From Treponema sp. (GTDB taxonomy: Bacteria > Spirochaetota > Spirochaetia > Treponematales > Treponemataceae), in the NCBI GenBank assembly GCA_016297415.1, contig JAEDGQ010000042.1, positions 1 through 15,079 of the forward strand: a stretch of DNA of 15,079 bases, in the 5' to 3' direction. The position numbers and the translations under genes were made by a program. Under the pieces are notes generated by a model that was given only the letters and a program-made list of their open reading frames with translations, ran no database searches and was not told the DNA's origin. Positions 1-6,953 of the stretch are shown one piece after another; position 1 is the stretch's first letter, and every line of letters begins with the position of its first letter.

Positions 1-373
1 ATGTACCCCGACTATCTTCAAAACCTCTTTGTTTTCCGCTGATTGAAAATGCCTGACAAGGAAAACCTGCACATAATATGTCGTGTTCAGGAATTTTATT
101 TTCATCAACTTTTCTAATATCACCTTCTGGTTCTATTCCAAAATTTTCTTTATATACATTTTGAGCAAATGTATCCCATTCATTTGCATAAACACACTCA
201 GCACCAAGGGAAGAAAGAGCTAAATGGAAACCACCTATACCAGCAAAAAGGTCTATATACTTATAACCTGTCAATGATTTTTCAGAAATCTCAATCATGC
301 TAAGATTATAGCGCAGTGCGCTATAATCTTCTATATCTTTATAAAAAATGCTGCCTAGTGCGGGCATCCACAT
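1..373 (-). CDS. DNA (cytosine-5-)-methyltransferase, N-terminal part (cut by window edge)
   Basis: The protein should transfer a methyl group from S-adenosylmethionine to C5 of cytosine in a specific DNA site. About 124 residues are visible. AdoMet-binding motif I (DLFAGIGGFH) is at residues 41-50, an acidic residue after a hydrophobic strand (NEWD) at 64-67, and motif IV (GFPCQAFS) at 103-110 holds the catalytic Cys106. The gene runs off the window just after RGFEDSRGT. I place the start at 373 because AGGAGG at 379-384 sits five bases upstream. An in-frame Met at 298 is closer to motif I, but no Shine-Dalgarno precedes it. The frame between 373 and 298 is open and reads like protein. A restriction partner or solitary status cannot be judged here. 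The Shine-Dalgarno lies inside the adjoining tandem repeat, so expression may depend on that structured leader. Family assignment is firm; target specificity is unknown. Confidence 0.93.
   Translation of the reverse strand, partial: MWMPALGSIFYKDIEDYSALRYNLSMIEISEKSLTGYKYIDLFAGIGGFHLALSSLGAECVYANEWDTFAQNVYKENFGIEPEGDIRKVDENKIPEHDILCAGFPCQAFSISGKQRGFEDSRGT
302..330. repeat. Perfect 13-bp inverted repeat within the methyltransferase start region
   Basis: AAGATTATAGCGC at 302-314 and its exact complement at 318-330 flank the triplet AGT. The repeat lies in frame in the N-terminal segment encoding residues 15-24. It could form a strong RNA hairpin between the two candidate start codons (373 and 298) or act as a palindromic operator. 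The function is not known. Confidence 0.75.
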
Positions 374-378
374 AACAC

Positions 379-384
379 CCTCCT
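379..384 (-). promoter_or_regulatory. Shine-Dalgarno of the cytosine methyltransferase, supplied by the repeat array
   Basis: AGGAGG on the minus strand lies five bases before the ATG at 373. It is also the distal arm of the larger hairpin in the last repeat unit (minus reading order), so in a folded leader it would be base-paired. This decides the start codon and suggests translation could respond to folding of the unit. Confidence 0.7.
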
Positions 385-980
385 ACATCGTAGCACCAAG
401 GAGGGCGCGTCAGTAAGAGAGTGTTTAATACCCGACAGTAGCTTCGCTACTGTCAAATAAAAAAATTGCACTCCTCAGAAAAAAAAACACCCTCCTACTT
501 TGTAGCGCCAAGGAGGGCGCGTCAGTAGGAGGGTAATAAAAACCCGACAGCAGCTGCGCTACTGTCAAATAATAAAATTGCACCCACAGAAAAAAAAACA
601 CCCTCCTACATAGTAGCACCACGGATGGTGCGTCAGTAAGAGAGTATTTAATACCCGACAGCAGCTGCGCTGCTGTCAAATAAAAAAATTGCACCCCCAG
701 ACAAAAAAAAACACCCCCCTACATCGTAGCGCCAAGGATGGCGCGTCAGTAAGAGAGTGTTTAATACCCGACAGCAGCGAAGCTGCTGTCAAATAAAAAA
801 ATTGCACCCACAGACAAAAAAACACCCTCCTACTTTGTAGCGCCACGGATGGCGCGTCAGCAGGAGGGTAATTAATACCCGACAGCAGTGCAACTGCTGT
901 CAAATAAAAAAATTGCACCCCACAGACAAAAAAACACCCTCCTACATCGTAGCGCCAAGGAGGGCGCGTCAGTAGGAGGG

Positions 981-1013
981 TAATAAAAACCCGACAGCAG
1001 CACAGCTGCTGTC
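981..1013 (-). terminator. Intrinsic-terminator-like hairpin in the first array unit after the binding-protein gene
   Basis: On the minus strand, a 9-bp GC-rich stem with arms GACAGCAGC and GCTGCTGTC and a 3-base loop is followed by GGGTTTTTATTA. It lies about 30 bases after the stop codon of the substrate-binding protein. The unit at 487 has the same T-run, while the other four units have GGGTATTAA instead and look less like terminators. Whether it stops transcription fully or acts as an attenuator before the methyltransferase is unknown. Confidence 0.5.
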
Positions 1014-1049
1014 AAATAATAAAATTGCAAGGATGCAATTTTATTATTT
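1014..1049 (-). terminator. Perfect 16-bp hairpin overlapping the stop codon of the substrate-binding protein
   Basis: AAATAATAAAATTGCA at 1014-1029 is followed by a 4-base loop and its exact complement at 1034-1049. The right arm contains the last Lys codon and the TAA stop of the binding-protein gene. It is AT-rich with no T-run directly after it, so it may protect the 3' end or shield the stop as much as terminate. The left-arm sequence recurs in degenerate form in every unit of the neighbouring array. Confidence 0.6.
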
Positions 1050-1826
1050 AAGATACTTATCAAGAATAGCCTGATATTTACCGTTAGCTTTGATGTTTGC
1101 AAGACCAGCGTTGAACATATCAAGGAGTTCCTGGTTAGCTGGGTTCATGATTGCAAAGCCGTATGGAGCACCTGCACTTTCCATTCCAGCAGGAATCTTA
1201 AGAGCAAGACCAGAAGACTTAATGTTGTCAGCCATGATTGGTGTATCTTCAACACAAGCAACAGAGTTTCCGAGGATTACATCCTGGTACATTGTTGGTG
1301 AATCTTCGAATACATGAATTGTAAGGTTGTATTCATCTTTAATTGAACGAGCAAAGTCAGCACCAGCTGTACCATTCTTTACTGCAACAACCTGTCCGCG
1401 AAGATCTTCGAAAGAAGCAATTTTGCTGTCTTTTGCTACAGCAAATGTCTGTGTTGCATCAAAATAACCGTCTGAGAAAATCCAGCCAGCATCAATGCGT
1501 TCCTGTTTGATTGTAGCACCAGCGATAAGAGCATCAGCCTGTCCTACCTGAACAGCAGCTACACCAGCATCCCAACCCAGTGACTGAAGTTCATATTTAA
1601 ATCCCTGATCTTCTGCAACAGCTGCGAGAATATCAACATCGATACCAACGAATTCATTTTTTTCGTTTGTGAATTCAAATGGTCTGAAAACTGTGTCTGT
1701 AGCAACAATCCAAGTTTTGTCGCCAGCTGATTTTTTAGCAGCTGCAGTTTCGTTTTTCTTTGAACAACCTGTAAATACTGAAGCAACAAGTGCTACAGAT
1801 ACGAGAGCAGTCAAAACCTTTTTCAT
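1044..1826 (-). CDS. Amino-acid ABC transporter substrate-binding lipoprotein (SBP_bac_3 family)
   Basis: This is a 260-residue periplasmic-side binding protein that would capture a polar or charged amino acid and deliver it to an ABC permease. Residues 1-20 form a lipoprotein signal peptide with lipobox VFTGC and lipidated Cys21. The linker (22-37) is Lys/Ala-rich. The two-lobed domain spans about 38-260. It has the opening strand WIVATDTVFRPFEF, the family segment around Arg110 (QERIDAGWIFSDGY) and Asp194 in CVEDTPI, all typical of the FliY/GlnH-like family. The start has GGAGGA six bases upstream and follows a good promoter. No permease or ATPase gene is adjacent, so it appears to be an orphan receptor whose partners lie elsewhere. 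The ligand cannot be named from sequence. Downstream it runs into the hairpin array. Confidence 0.92.
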   Translation of the reverse strand: MKKVLTALVSVALVASVFTGCSKKNETAAAKKSAGDKTWIVATDTVFRPFEFTNEKNEFVGIDVDILAAVAEDQGFKYELQSLGWDAGVAAVQVGQADALIAGATIKQERIDAGWIFSDGYFDATQTFAVAKDSKIASFEDLRGQVVAVKNGTAGADFARSIKDEYNLTIHVFEDSPTMYQDVILGNSVACVEDTPIMADNIKSSGLALKIPAGMESAGAPYGFAIMNPANQELLDMFNAGLANIKANGKYQAILDKYLK

Positions 1827-1861
1827 TATTTTCCTCCATGTTTAATAGAAAGTATTAATAA

Positions 1862-1890
1862 ATTATAAGTCTTTTTTCTTCATTCTTCAA
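1862..1890 (-). promoter_or_regulatory. Sigma70-type promoter of the substrate-binding protein
   Basis: On the minus strand TTGAAG (1885-1890) and TATAAT (1862-1867) are separated by exactly 17 bases. This is a consensus -10 with a 4/6 -35. The predicted start is about 30 bases upstream of the ATG. It lies just downstream of the glgP terminator, so this gene is its own transcription unit. Confidence 0.75.
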
Positions 1891-1898
1891 CAAATAAT

Positions 1899-2026
1899 GC
1901 GTTAGGGACATTAGAGGTGCCCGCAGGGCAAACAAAACGGGTGCTGATATTTCAGCACCCGTTTTGGTCGGAGGCGAAAGCCGGAGCCTCGGTTGGCCCG
2001 GCGGCAACGCAGTTGCCGAAACGCCC
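1899..2026. repeat. GC-rich multi-hairpin intergenic element containing the glgP terminator
   Basis: The element starts immediately after the glgP stop codon and is far more GC-rich than its surroundings. It contains a 7-bp stem CGGCAAC/GTTGCCG with a 3-base loop at 2002-2018, a GGC-GAAA-GCC tetraloop stem near 1973-1982, the terminator hairpin at 1934-1965 and a GCCCGCAGGGC stem near 1919-1929. It resembles the REP-like elements elsewhere in the window in hairpin style (triloops, GCGAAAGC-type motifs), but its sequence is a different family. Confidence 0.6.
1934..1965 (-). terminator. Rho-independent terminator of glgP
   Basis: A perfect 14-bp inverted repeat, arms AAAACGGGTGCTGA and its complement around a 4-base loop, lies about 60 bases beyond the glgP stop. 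On the minus strand it ends in GTTTTGTTT. The A-run on the other side would also permit function in the opposite direction. Confidence 0.8.
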
Positions 2027-4489
2027 TTATTTTACTTCACTGTCTGCAACAACAACTTTTTTGATTTTCCAGATGTCGCGAACATAGTCTTCGATTGTAC
2101 GGTCAGAAGAGAACTTACCTGAATTTGCAATATTGATAAGAGCCTTGCGTGCCCATGCTTTCTTGTCTTTGTAAGCTTCTGCAAGCTGTTCCTGTGCTTT
2201 AACATATTTGTCAAAGTCTGCAAGAACATAGTAAACATCTGGTCTCTGACCTTCAACACCGTAAACAAGGGAATCGTGGATTTCTTTGAATACCTGGCGG
2301 CTTGGGTCATAAGTTCCGTCAACAAGCTGTTCTACAACCTTTGCAAGGGCAGGATTGCGTTCCAGATACTGCTGCGGGTTGTAAGAATGTTCCGCTTCCA
2401 TTTTCTGGATTTCTTCTGTTAAAAGACCGAATGGGAAGCCGTTTTCTTTGCCTGCTTCTTCGAAGATTTCAATATTTGCACCGTCCATAGTACCCATTGT
2501 CAAAGCACCGTTTACCATGAACTTCATGTTTGATGTACCTGAAGCTTCTTTTCCGGCTGTTGAAATCTGTTCTGAAACATCTGCTGCAGGGAAGATTTTT
2601 TCTGCTACAGATACGCGGTAATTTTCGATGAATACTACACGGAGTTTTCCACCAACGCGGCGGTCATTGTTTACGCGTTCAGCAACTGTGTTAATGAGCT
2701 TGATGATTGCCTTTGCACGGCGGTAACCGGAAGCAGATTTAGCACCAAAGATGAATGTGCGGTTTGGTGGATTGAATGTAGGATCTTCAATGATTCTGTT
2801 GTACAGATACATGATGTGAAGAACATTGAGAAGCTGTCTCTTGTATTCGTGGAGACGCTTAACCTGTACATCAAAAATTGAATCTGGATCAAGGAATTCG
2901 TTCTGCTTGTGCTTGAGGAAGTCTACGAGAATTTCCTTGTTATGACGCTTGATGTCCATAAGTTCCTGAAGAGAAGCATCGTCATCTGCGTATTTTTCCA
3001 GGCCTTTAAGCAGAGTAAGGTCTTTTTCCCAGCCGTGTCCGATTCTCTTTGTGATGAATGCTGACAGTTCTTCGTTGGCAGAACAGAGCCAGCGGCGCTG
3101 AGTAATACCGTTTGTTTTGTTATTGAACTTAGCAGGATACAGTTCGTACCAGTCTTTAAGTTCAACAGTTTTAAGCAGTTCTGTGTGAAGTGCTGCTACA
3201 CCGTTAACAGAATATCCTGCGTGAATTGCAAGCCATGCCATGTAAACTTTGCCGTCGTGGATAATAGACATATGATTCTGTTTTTGGTAATCGTTTGGAT
3301 ATTTTGCACGGAGTTCAATAAGGAAGCGGCGGTTGATTTCTTCTACAATCTGGTAGATACGAGGGAGAAGTCCCTGGAAAATACCGATATCCCATTTTTC
3401 GAGAGCTTCTGCAAGGATTGTGTGGTTTGTGTAAGCAAATGTTTTTGTTACAACATCCCAGCTTTCGTTCCATCCCATGCTGTATTCGTCCATAAGGATG
3501 CGCATAAGTTCAGGAATTGCAACTACAGGATGTGTATCATTAAGCTGAATTGCGTGGAGTTCAGGGAATTTAGAGAAATCTGTTCCGTGGTTTGCTACGA
3601 AGTGATGTACAAGGTCCTGGAGGGAAGCAGAACAGAAGAAGTACTGCTGCTTTAAGCGGAGGGCTTTTCCCTGTGGACCGTTGTCGTTTGGATAGAGAAC
3701 CCGTGTAATGTTTTCTGCACTGTTCTGCTTGTAAACAGCTTCGTGATAGCGCATGTCGTTAAACAGCTGGAGATTAAATCCGTCTGGAGATGATGCCTGC
3801 CAGAGACGAAGTGTGTTTACTGTGTTTGTATCAAAACCAACGATTGGCATATCGTAAGGAGTAGCGATTACTTCTTCAGCATTTTCGATGTAGAAGCGGT
3901 CCTGTCCGTCTGGAGTCTTTCCGTACTTAATTTCGCCTCCAAACTTAACTGTTACTGCAAGGTCAGAGCGTTTTACTTCCCAAGGATCCCGGTGTTTGAG
4001 CCATGCATCAGGATATTCTACCTGATAACCGTTTTCGATTTTCTGTTCGAACATACCATATTCGTAACGGATACCGTATCCGTGTCCCGGATAGTCCAGT
4101 GTTGCAAGAGAGTCCAGGAAGCAGGCTGCAAGTCGGCCGAGACCACCATTACCAAGACCTGCATCAGGTTCTTCATCTTCAATCTGGTTGAAGTTAATAT
4201 TCATGTCTTTAAGAACTTTTTTAACTTCGTCCTTAATTCCAAGGTTAATAAGGTTGTTGCTGAGGGCACGACCCATAAGGAATTCGGCAGATAAATAGAA
4301 AAGCTGCTTTGTTGGTTTTTTGTCGTATCCACGGCGAGTTGCCATCCATGCAGGCATAATAAGTTCCTGAACGGAAGCACTTACTGCATCAAAAAGATCA
4401 TGGCTGTTTGCCTGTGAAATGTCTTTTCCGTACTGGCGGCGAAGACGTGCAGCAAGGTTTTCGCGGAATGTTTCTGCGTCAAATTTCAT
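2027..4489 (-). CDS. glgP: Glycogen/starch alpha-glucan phosphorylase
   Basis: This enzyme removes glucose from non-reducing ends of alpha-1,4-glucan with phosphate, giving glucose-1-phosphate, using pyridoxal phosphate in the cytoplasm. The protein is 820 residues, normal for GT35 phosphorylases. Visible landmarks are the N-terminal segment FYLSAEFLMGRAL (64-76), the glycine-rich DAGLGNGGLGRLAACFLDS (109-127), the active-site region QLNDTHP (315-321), VKRLHEYKRQ (543-552), and EASGTSNMKFMVNG (648-661) with the PLP-binding Lys656. I choose the start at 4489 because AAAGGAG lies six bases upstream. A Met further upstream at 4561 would place 24 residues inside the hairpin repeat and has no ribosome site. 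It lies downstream of glgX in the same direction but 352 bp apart, the gap filled largely by a two-copy structured repeat. GlgX should remove the limit-dextrin branches this enzyme leaves. Confidence 0.97.
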   Translation of the reverse strand: MKFDAETFRENLAARLRRQYGKDISQANSHDLFDAVSASVQELIMPAWMATRRGYDKKPTKQLFYLSAEFLMGRALSNNLINLGIKDEVKKVLKDMNINFNQIEDEEPDAGLGNGGLGRLAACFLDSLATLDYPGHGYGIRYEYGMFEQKIENGYQVEYPDAWLKHRDPWEVKRSDLAVTVKFGGEIKYGKTPDGQDRFYIENAEEVIATPYDMPIVGFDTNTVNTLRLWQASSPDGFNLQLFNDMRYHEAVYKQNSAENITRVLYPNDNGPQGKALRLKQQYFFCSASLQDLVHHFVANHGTDFSKFPELHAIQLNDTHPVVAIPELMRILMDEYSMGWNESWDVVTKTFAYTNHTILAEALEKWDIGIFQGLLPRIYQIVEEINRRFLIELRAKYPNDYQKQNHMSIIHDGKVYMAWLAIHAGYSVNGVAALHTELLKTVELKDWYELYPAKFNNKTNGITQRRWLCSANEELSAFITKRIGHGWEKDLTLLKGLEKYADDDASLQELMDIKRHNKEILVDFLKHKQNEFLDPDSIFDVQVKRLHEYKRQLLNVLHIMYLYNRIIEDPTFNPPNRTFIFGAKSASGYRRAKAIIKLINTVAERVNNDRRVGGKLRVVFIENYRVSVAEKIFPAADVSEQISTAGKEASGTSNMKFMVNGALTMGTMDGANIEIFEEAGKENGFPFGLLTEEIQKMEAEHSYNPQQYLERNPALAKVVEQLVDGTYDPSRQVFKEIHDSLVYGVEGQRPDVYYVLADFDKYVKAQEQLAEAYKDKKAWARKALINIANSGKFSSDRTIEDYVRDIWKIKKVVVADSEVK

Positions 4490-4495
4490 ATATAA

Positions 4496-4502
4496 CTCCT
4501 TT
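4496..4502 (-). promoter_or_regulatory. Shine-Dalgarno of glgP at the edge of the repeat element
   Basis: AAAGGAG on the minus strand is six bases before the ATG at 4489. Closely related AGGAGG stretches occur at the same place in the repeat units at about 4614-4619 and 4733-4738. The functional ribosome site therefore looks like one boundary copy of a repeated module. Confidence 0.75.
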
Positions 4503-4738
4503 ATAAAACACCGCGTTAGCGGCAGCACATGGAGGTGCTGAATCCAAGATTGTGAATGCAACGCATTTGCAATCTTGTGTGATAAAAATTACATGGATGT
4601 AATTTTTATCACGCCTCCTTATATAAAATACCGCCTTAGCGGCAGCACATGGAGGTGCTGAATCCAAGATGTGAATGCAACGCATTTTCTATCTTGAGTA
4701 ATAAAAATTACATGGATGTAATTTTTATTACGCCTCCT
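4499..4738 (-). repeat. Two tandem copies of a 120-bp four-hairpin element upstream of glgP
   Basis: The copies are offset by 120 bp (CCGC stems at 4511 and 4631). Each copy contains four potential stems. These are CCGC/GCGG with a 4-base loop; CAGCAC/GTGCTG with a 6-base loop; a longer stem with CAAGAT/ATCTTG outer arms and an AATGC/GCATT inner stem; and a 14-bp AT-rich stem (4579-4612 and 4698-4731) around ATGGAT. The last stem covaries at its third pair: G-C in the proximal copy, A-T in the distal. In minus-strand reading each copy ends in an AT-rich run and a Shine-Dalgarno-like AGGAG. No gene is supported here; the small open frame on the minus strand simply repeats the same peptide from each copy. 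A structured 5' leader for glgP is the simplest reading. Confidence 0.88.
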
Positions 4739-4841
4739 AAAAAAAGTTTTAATGCTCTCTGGTTCACAGGGTCAGAAAAACATTGTCTACCCGTTTACCA
4801 GTTATTTGTTTTTACAGGCTTCCATTTTAATACAAAAAGGC

Positions 4842-6947
4842 CTATTTGCTCATTAATACAATGGAAGAACCGGCTAAAATAACATATTTTTCCTGACTGT
4901 TAAGGCTTTCTTCGCTGCCAGGCTGACAGATACACTGACTTCCTTCAATTGAAGTGTCTGCAACTCTGTACCATTTTTTTCCGATTGTTGCCGGTGGAAT
5001 TGTTATTGTTATGTCGTGAATATCAGGGTTAAAGGCAACATAAAAATCGTTGTCTTCTTCAACAAAACTGTTACCGGCTCCTCCTCCCAGTCTGAAGGCC
5101 AGGAACCTGTTCATTTTGCTCCAGTCAGGATTAAGACCGTCAAAGTTGAACCAGCTGATGTCTGCAGGACTTATGTCGCTGGCTGATTTCTGGCCGTCAA
5201 AAAAGTCTGTGCGCTGGAAAACTCTGTGGGTTTTTCTCAGGCTGATAAGTGTCTTTACATATTCGAGAAGATCAAAGTGATTTTTTACATCATTCCAGTT
5301 GAAGTGTGTAATTTCGTTATCCTGACAGTAAGGATTGTTATTTCCGTTCTGTGTTCGCTGAACTTCGTCCCCGGCCACAAACATTGGTGTTCCCTGTGAA
5401 AGAAGCAGTGCATTGAAGAAGTTTTTTATCTGTCGAAGACGGGTTTTTTCGATTTTTGGATTTGTTGCGGGACCTTCAAAACCGCAGTTCCAGCTTAAAT
5501 TGTTGTCTGTACCGTCCCGGTTTTCTTCCCCGTTCTGCTCATTGTGCTTTCCGTTATATGAAACAAGATCGTTAAGAGTGAAACCATCGTGAGAGCAGAT
5601 GTAATTGATTGAATGATAAGGCTTACGGCCGCTTCCTGAGTAAAGGTCGCTGGAACCTGAAATACGGGTTGCAGCATCTGTTGCCAGAGATTCATCGCCA
5701 CGGATAAATTTGCGGATTCCGTCTCTGAAGCGGTCGTTCCATTCACACCAGCGGCCGCCGGGAAAAGAACCTGCCTGATATGCTCCGCCGCAGTCCCAGG
5801 GCTCTGCAATAATTTTTACGTTGCGGAGAACAGGATCTTCGCTGATTCTTCTTGGAAGGGAAATTTCGCTGTTTAAGAATCCGTGCTCATCACGGCAGAG
5901 TACACTGGCCAGGTCAAAACGGAAGCCGTCTACATGCATTTCGCTGACCCAGTACCTGAGACACTGAATTATGTAATCACTTACAACAGGATGATTACAG
6001 TTTACAGTATTACCGCAGCCGGAAAAGTTTACATAGTATTCTTTATGGTCGTTTACAAGCTGGTAATAAACTGAATTTTCAAAGCCACGGAAGTTTAGGG
6101 CAACACCGTGTTCGTTTCCTTCTGCTGTATGGTTGAATACTACATCAAGAATTACTTCAATTCCGGCATGGTGAAAAGCCTTTACCATGTCTTTAAATTC
6201 GTTTACACAGGCACCAGGCTTTTTGTCGCTGGAATATCCGCATTTGGGAGCAAAGAAAGCTACTGTACTGTAGCCCCAGTAATTTATCATTCGTTTGCCG
6301 GTTTTTGGATTTACATTTGTATTTTCAAATTCATCAAATTCCTGAACAGGAAGAAGCTCAACGGCAGTAATTCCAAGCTCTTTGAGATAAGGAATTTTTT
6401 CTATTAAACCACGATATGTTCCGGAAAATTTTGAACCGGAGGAAGGTGAAGCTGTAAAGCCTTTTACATGAAGTTCATAAATGATTGATTCATTTAAAGG
6501 CAGATTCAACGGCTTGTCGCCGTTCCATTCGTAGGAAGCATTGTCAATTACCACACACTTTGGCATTTTATTAAGAGGACAGACAGCTCCCGGCATCATG
6601 TTTTTAAAAAGAGAGCCGTCTGTAAGGGCCCGGGCTTTTGGATCGTAAAGGAATTTTGTTCCGTCAAAACGATGGCCTTTTTCAACTTCAAAAGGGCCTT
6701 CAATCCGGTAAAGGTACAAGGCTCCGGGGTTTAAGCCTGCAACAAATACATGCCACAAATCTCCGGTGCGGTTTAATTCCGGTGTAAGTTTTACAGTTTT
6801 ATAAGGTGCTGCATCATCTGCCTTTTTAAAAAGTTCAAGAAAAACAGCAGTGGCATTACGGCTGAAAACACAGAAATTAACGCCACCGTCAGTAACTACA
6901 GCCCCCTCATCAACAGGCTTTCCAGGCAGAATTCTTAAAAAGTCCAT
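4842..6947 (-). CDS. glgX: Glycogen debranching enzyme, GlgX/isoamylase type (GH13)
   Basis: The enzyme hydrolyses alpha-1,6 branch points of glycogen, or of the limit dextrins left by phosphorylase, in the cytoplasm. The protein is 701 residues. An N-terminal CBM48-like domain covers about 8-100 (GGVNFCVFSRNATAVFLELF), followed by the GH13 barrel. DVVFNHT (268-274) is conserved region I. GFRFDLASVL (341-350) carries the nucleophile Asp345, IIAEPWD (379-385) the acid/base Glu382, and SHDGFTLND (452-460) the third carboxylate Asp454. A C-terminal beta domain follows. The EGPATNP...RQIKNFFNALLLSQGTPM stretch is typical of GlgX. No Shine-Dalgarno precedes the ATG; instead a -10-like box lies six bases upstream, suggesting a leaderless or near-leaderless message. 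A glycogen-operon isoamylase is the alternative name for the same family. Confidence 0.95.
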   Translation of the reverse strand: MDFLRILPGKPVDEGAVVTDGGVNFCVFSRNATAVFLELFKKADDAAPYKTVKLTPELNRTGDLWHVFVAGLNPGALYLYRIEGPFEVEKGHRFDGTKFLYDPKARALTDGSLFKNMMPGAVCPLNKMPKCVVIDNASYEWNGDKPLNLPLNESIIYELHVKGFTASPSSGSKFSGTYRGLIEKIPYLKELGITAVELLPVQEFDEFENTNVNPKTGKRMINYWGYSTVAFFAPKCGYSSDKKPGACVNEFKDMVKAFHHAGIEVILDVVFNHTAEGNEHGVALNFRGFENSVYYQLVNDHKEYYVNFSGCGNTVNCNHPVVSDYIIQCLRYWVSEMHVDGFRFDLASVLCRDEHGFLNSEISLPRRISEDPVLRNVKIIAEPWDCGGAYQAGSFPGGRWCEWNDRFRDGIRKFIRGDESLATDAATRISGSSDLYSGSGRKPYHSINYICSHDGFTLNDLVSYNGKHNEQNGEENRDGTDNNLSWNCGFEGPATNPKIEKTRLRQIKNFFNALLLSQGTPMFVAGDEVQRTQNGNNNPYCQDNEITHFNWNDVKNHFDLLEYVKTLISLRKTHRVFQRTDFFDGQKSASDISPADISWFNFDGLNPDWSKMNRFLAFRLGGGAGNSFVEEDNDFYVAFNPDIHDITITIPPATIGKKWYRVADTSIEGSQCICQPGSEESLNSQEKYVILAGSSIVLMSK

Positions 6948-6953
6948 GTATTG

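Larger units (their letters stand above)
375..1043 (-). repeat. Tandem array of six ~112-bp units, each with two stem-loops
   Basis: Units begin at about 375, 487, 598, 711, 822 and 934 (plus coordinates), spaced 112, 111, 113, 111 and 112 bp. Each unit holds hairpin A, with arms of the type GACAGCAGC and GCTGCTGTC around a variable triplet (TTC, TGC, TGC, GAA, GCA, ACA). It also holds hairpin B, with outer arms CCCTCCTAC/GTAGGAGGG enclosing an inner GCGCC/GGCGC stem. Stems vary compensatorily: T-A replaces C-G in both arms of hairpin A in units 1 and 5 at different pairs, and GCACC/GGTGC replaces the inner stem of B in unit 3. All ten asymmetric stem positions are G.U-compatible only in minus-sense RNA. 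The array fills the gap between the binding-protein gene and the methyltransferase. Open frames in it are broken by the uneven period and are not credible genes. The variable triplets and long period rule out CRISPR. Confidence 0.92.

Noticed and set aside
375..1043. CRISPR array
   Set aside because: The whole ~112-bp unit is conserved and only a 3-base loop varies. There are no 30-bp spacers and no cas genes.
425..1123. Minus-strand open frames of 80-89 codons across the six-unit array
   Set aside because: They translate the repeat itself, with the same peptide recurring, and frame shifts and stops arise from unit lengths of 111-113. Stem conservation explains the sequence better than coding.
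3185..3655. 156-codon plus-strand open frame inside glgP
   Set aside because: It is antisense to conserved phosphorylase sequence, with Cys/Val/Phe-rich composition typical of a shadow frame.
4490..4561. Upstream start for glgP adding 24 residues
   Set aside because: The extension lies in the hairpin repeat, lacks a ribosome site and is not phosphorylase-like. The ATG at 4489 has AAAGGAG at correct spacing.
4479..4882. Short open frames on both strands in the glgX-glgP gap
   Set aside because: They are read-throughs of the two-copy repeat with identical peptide segments and no independent support.
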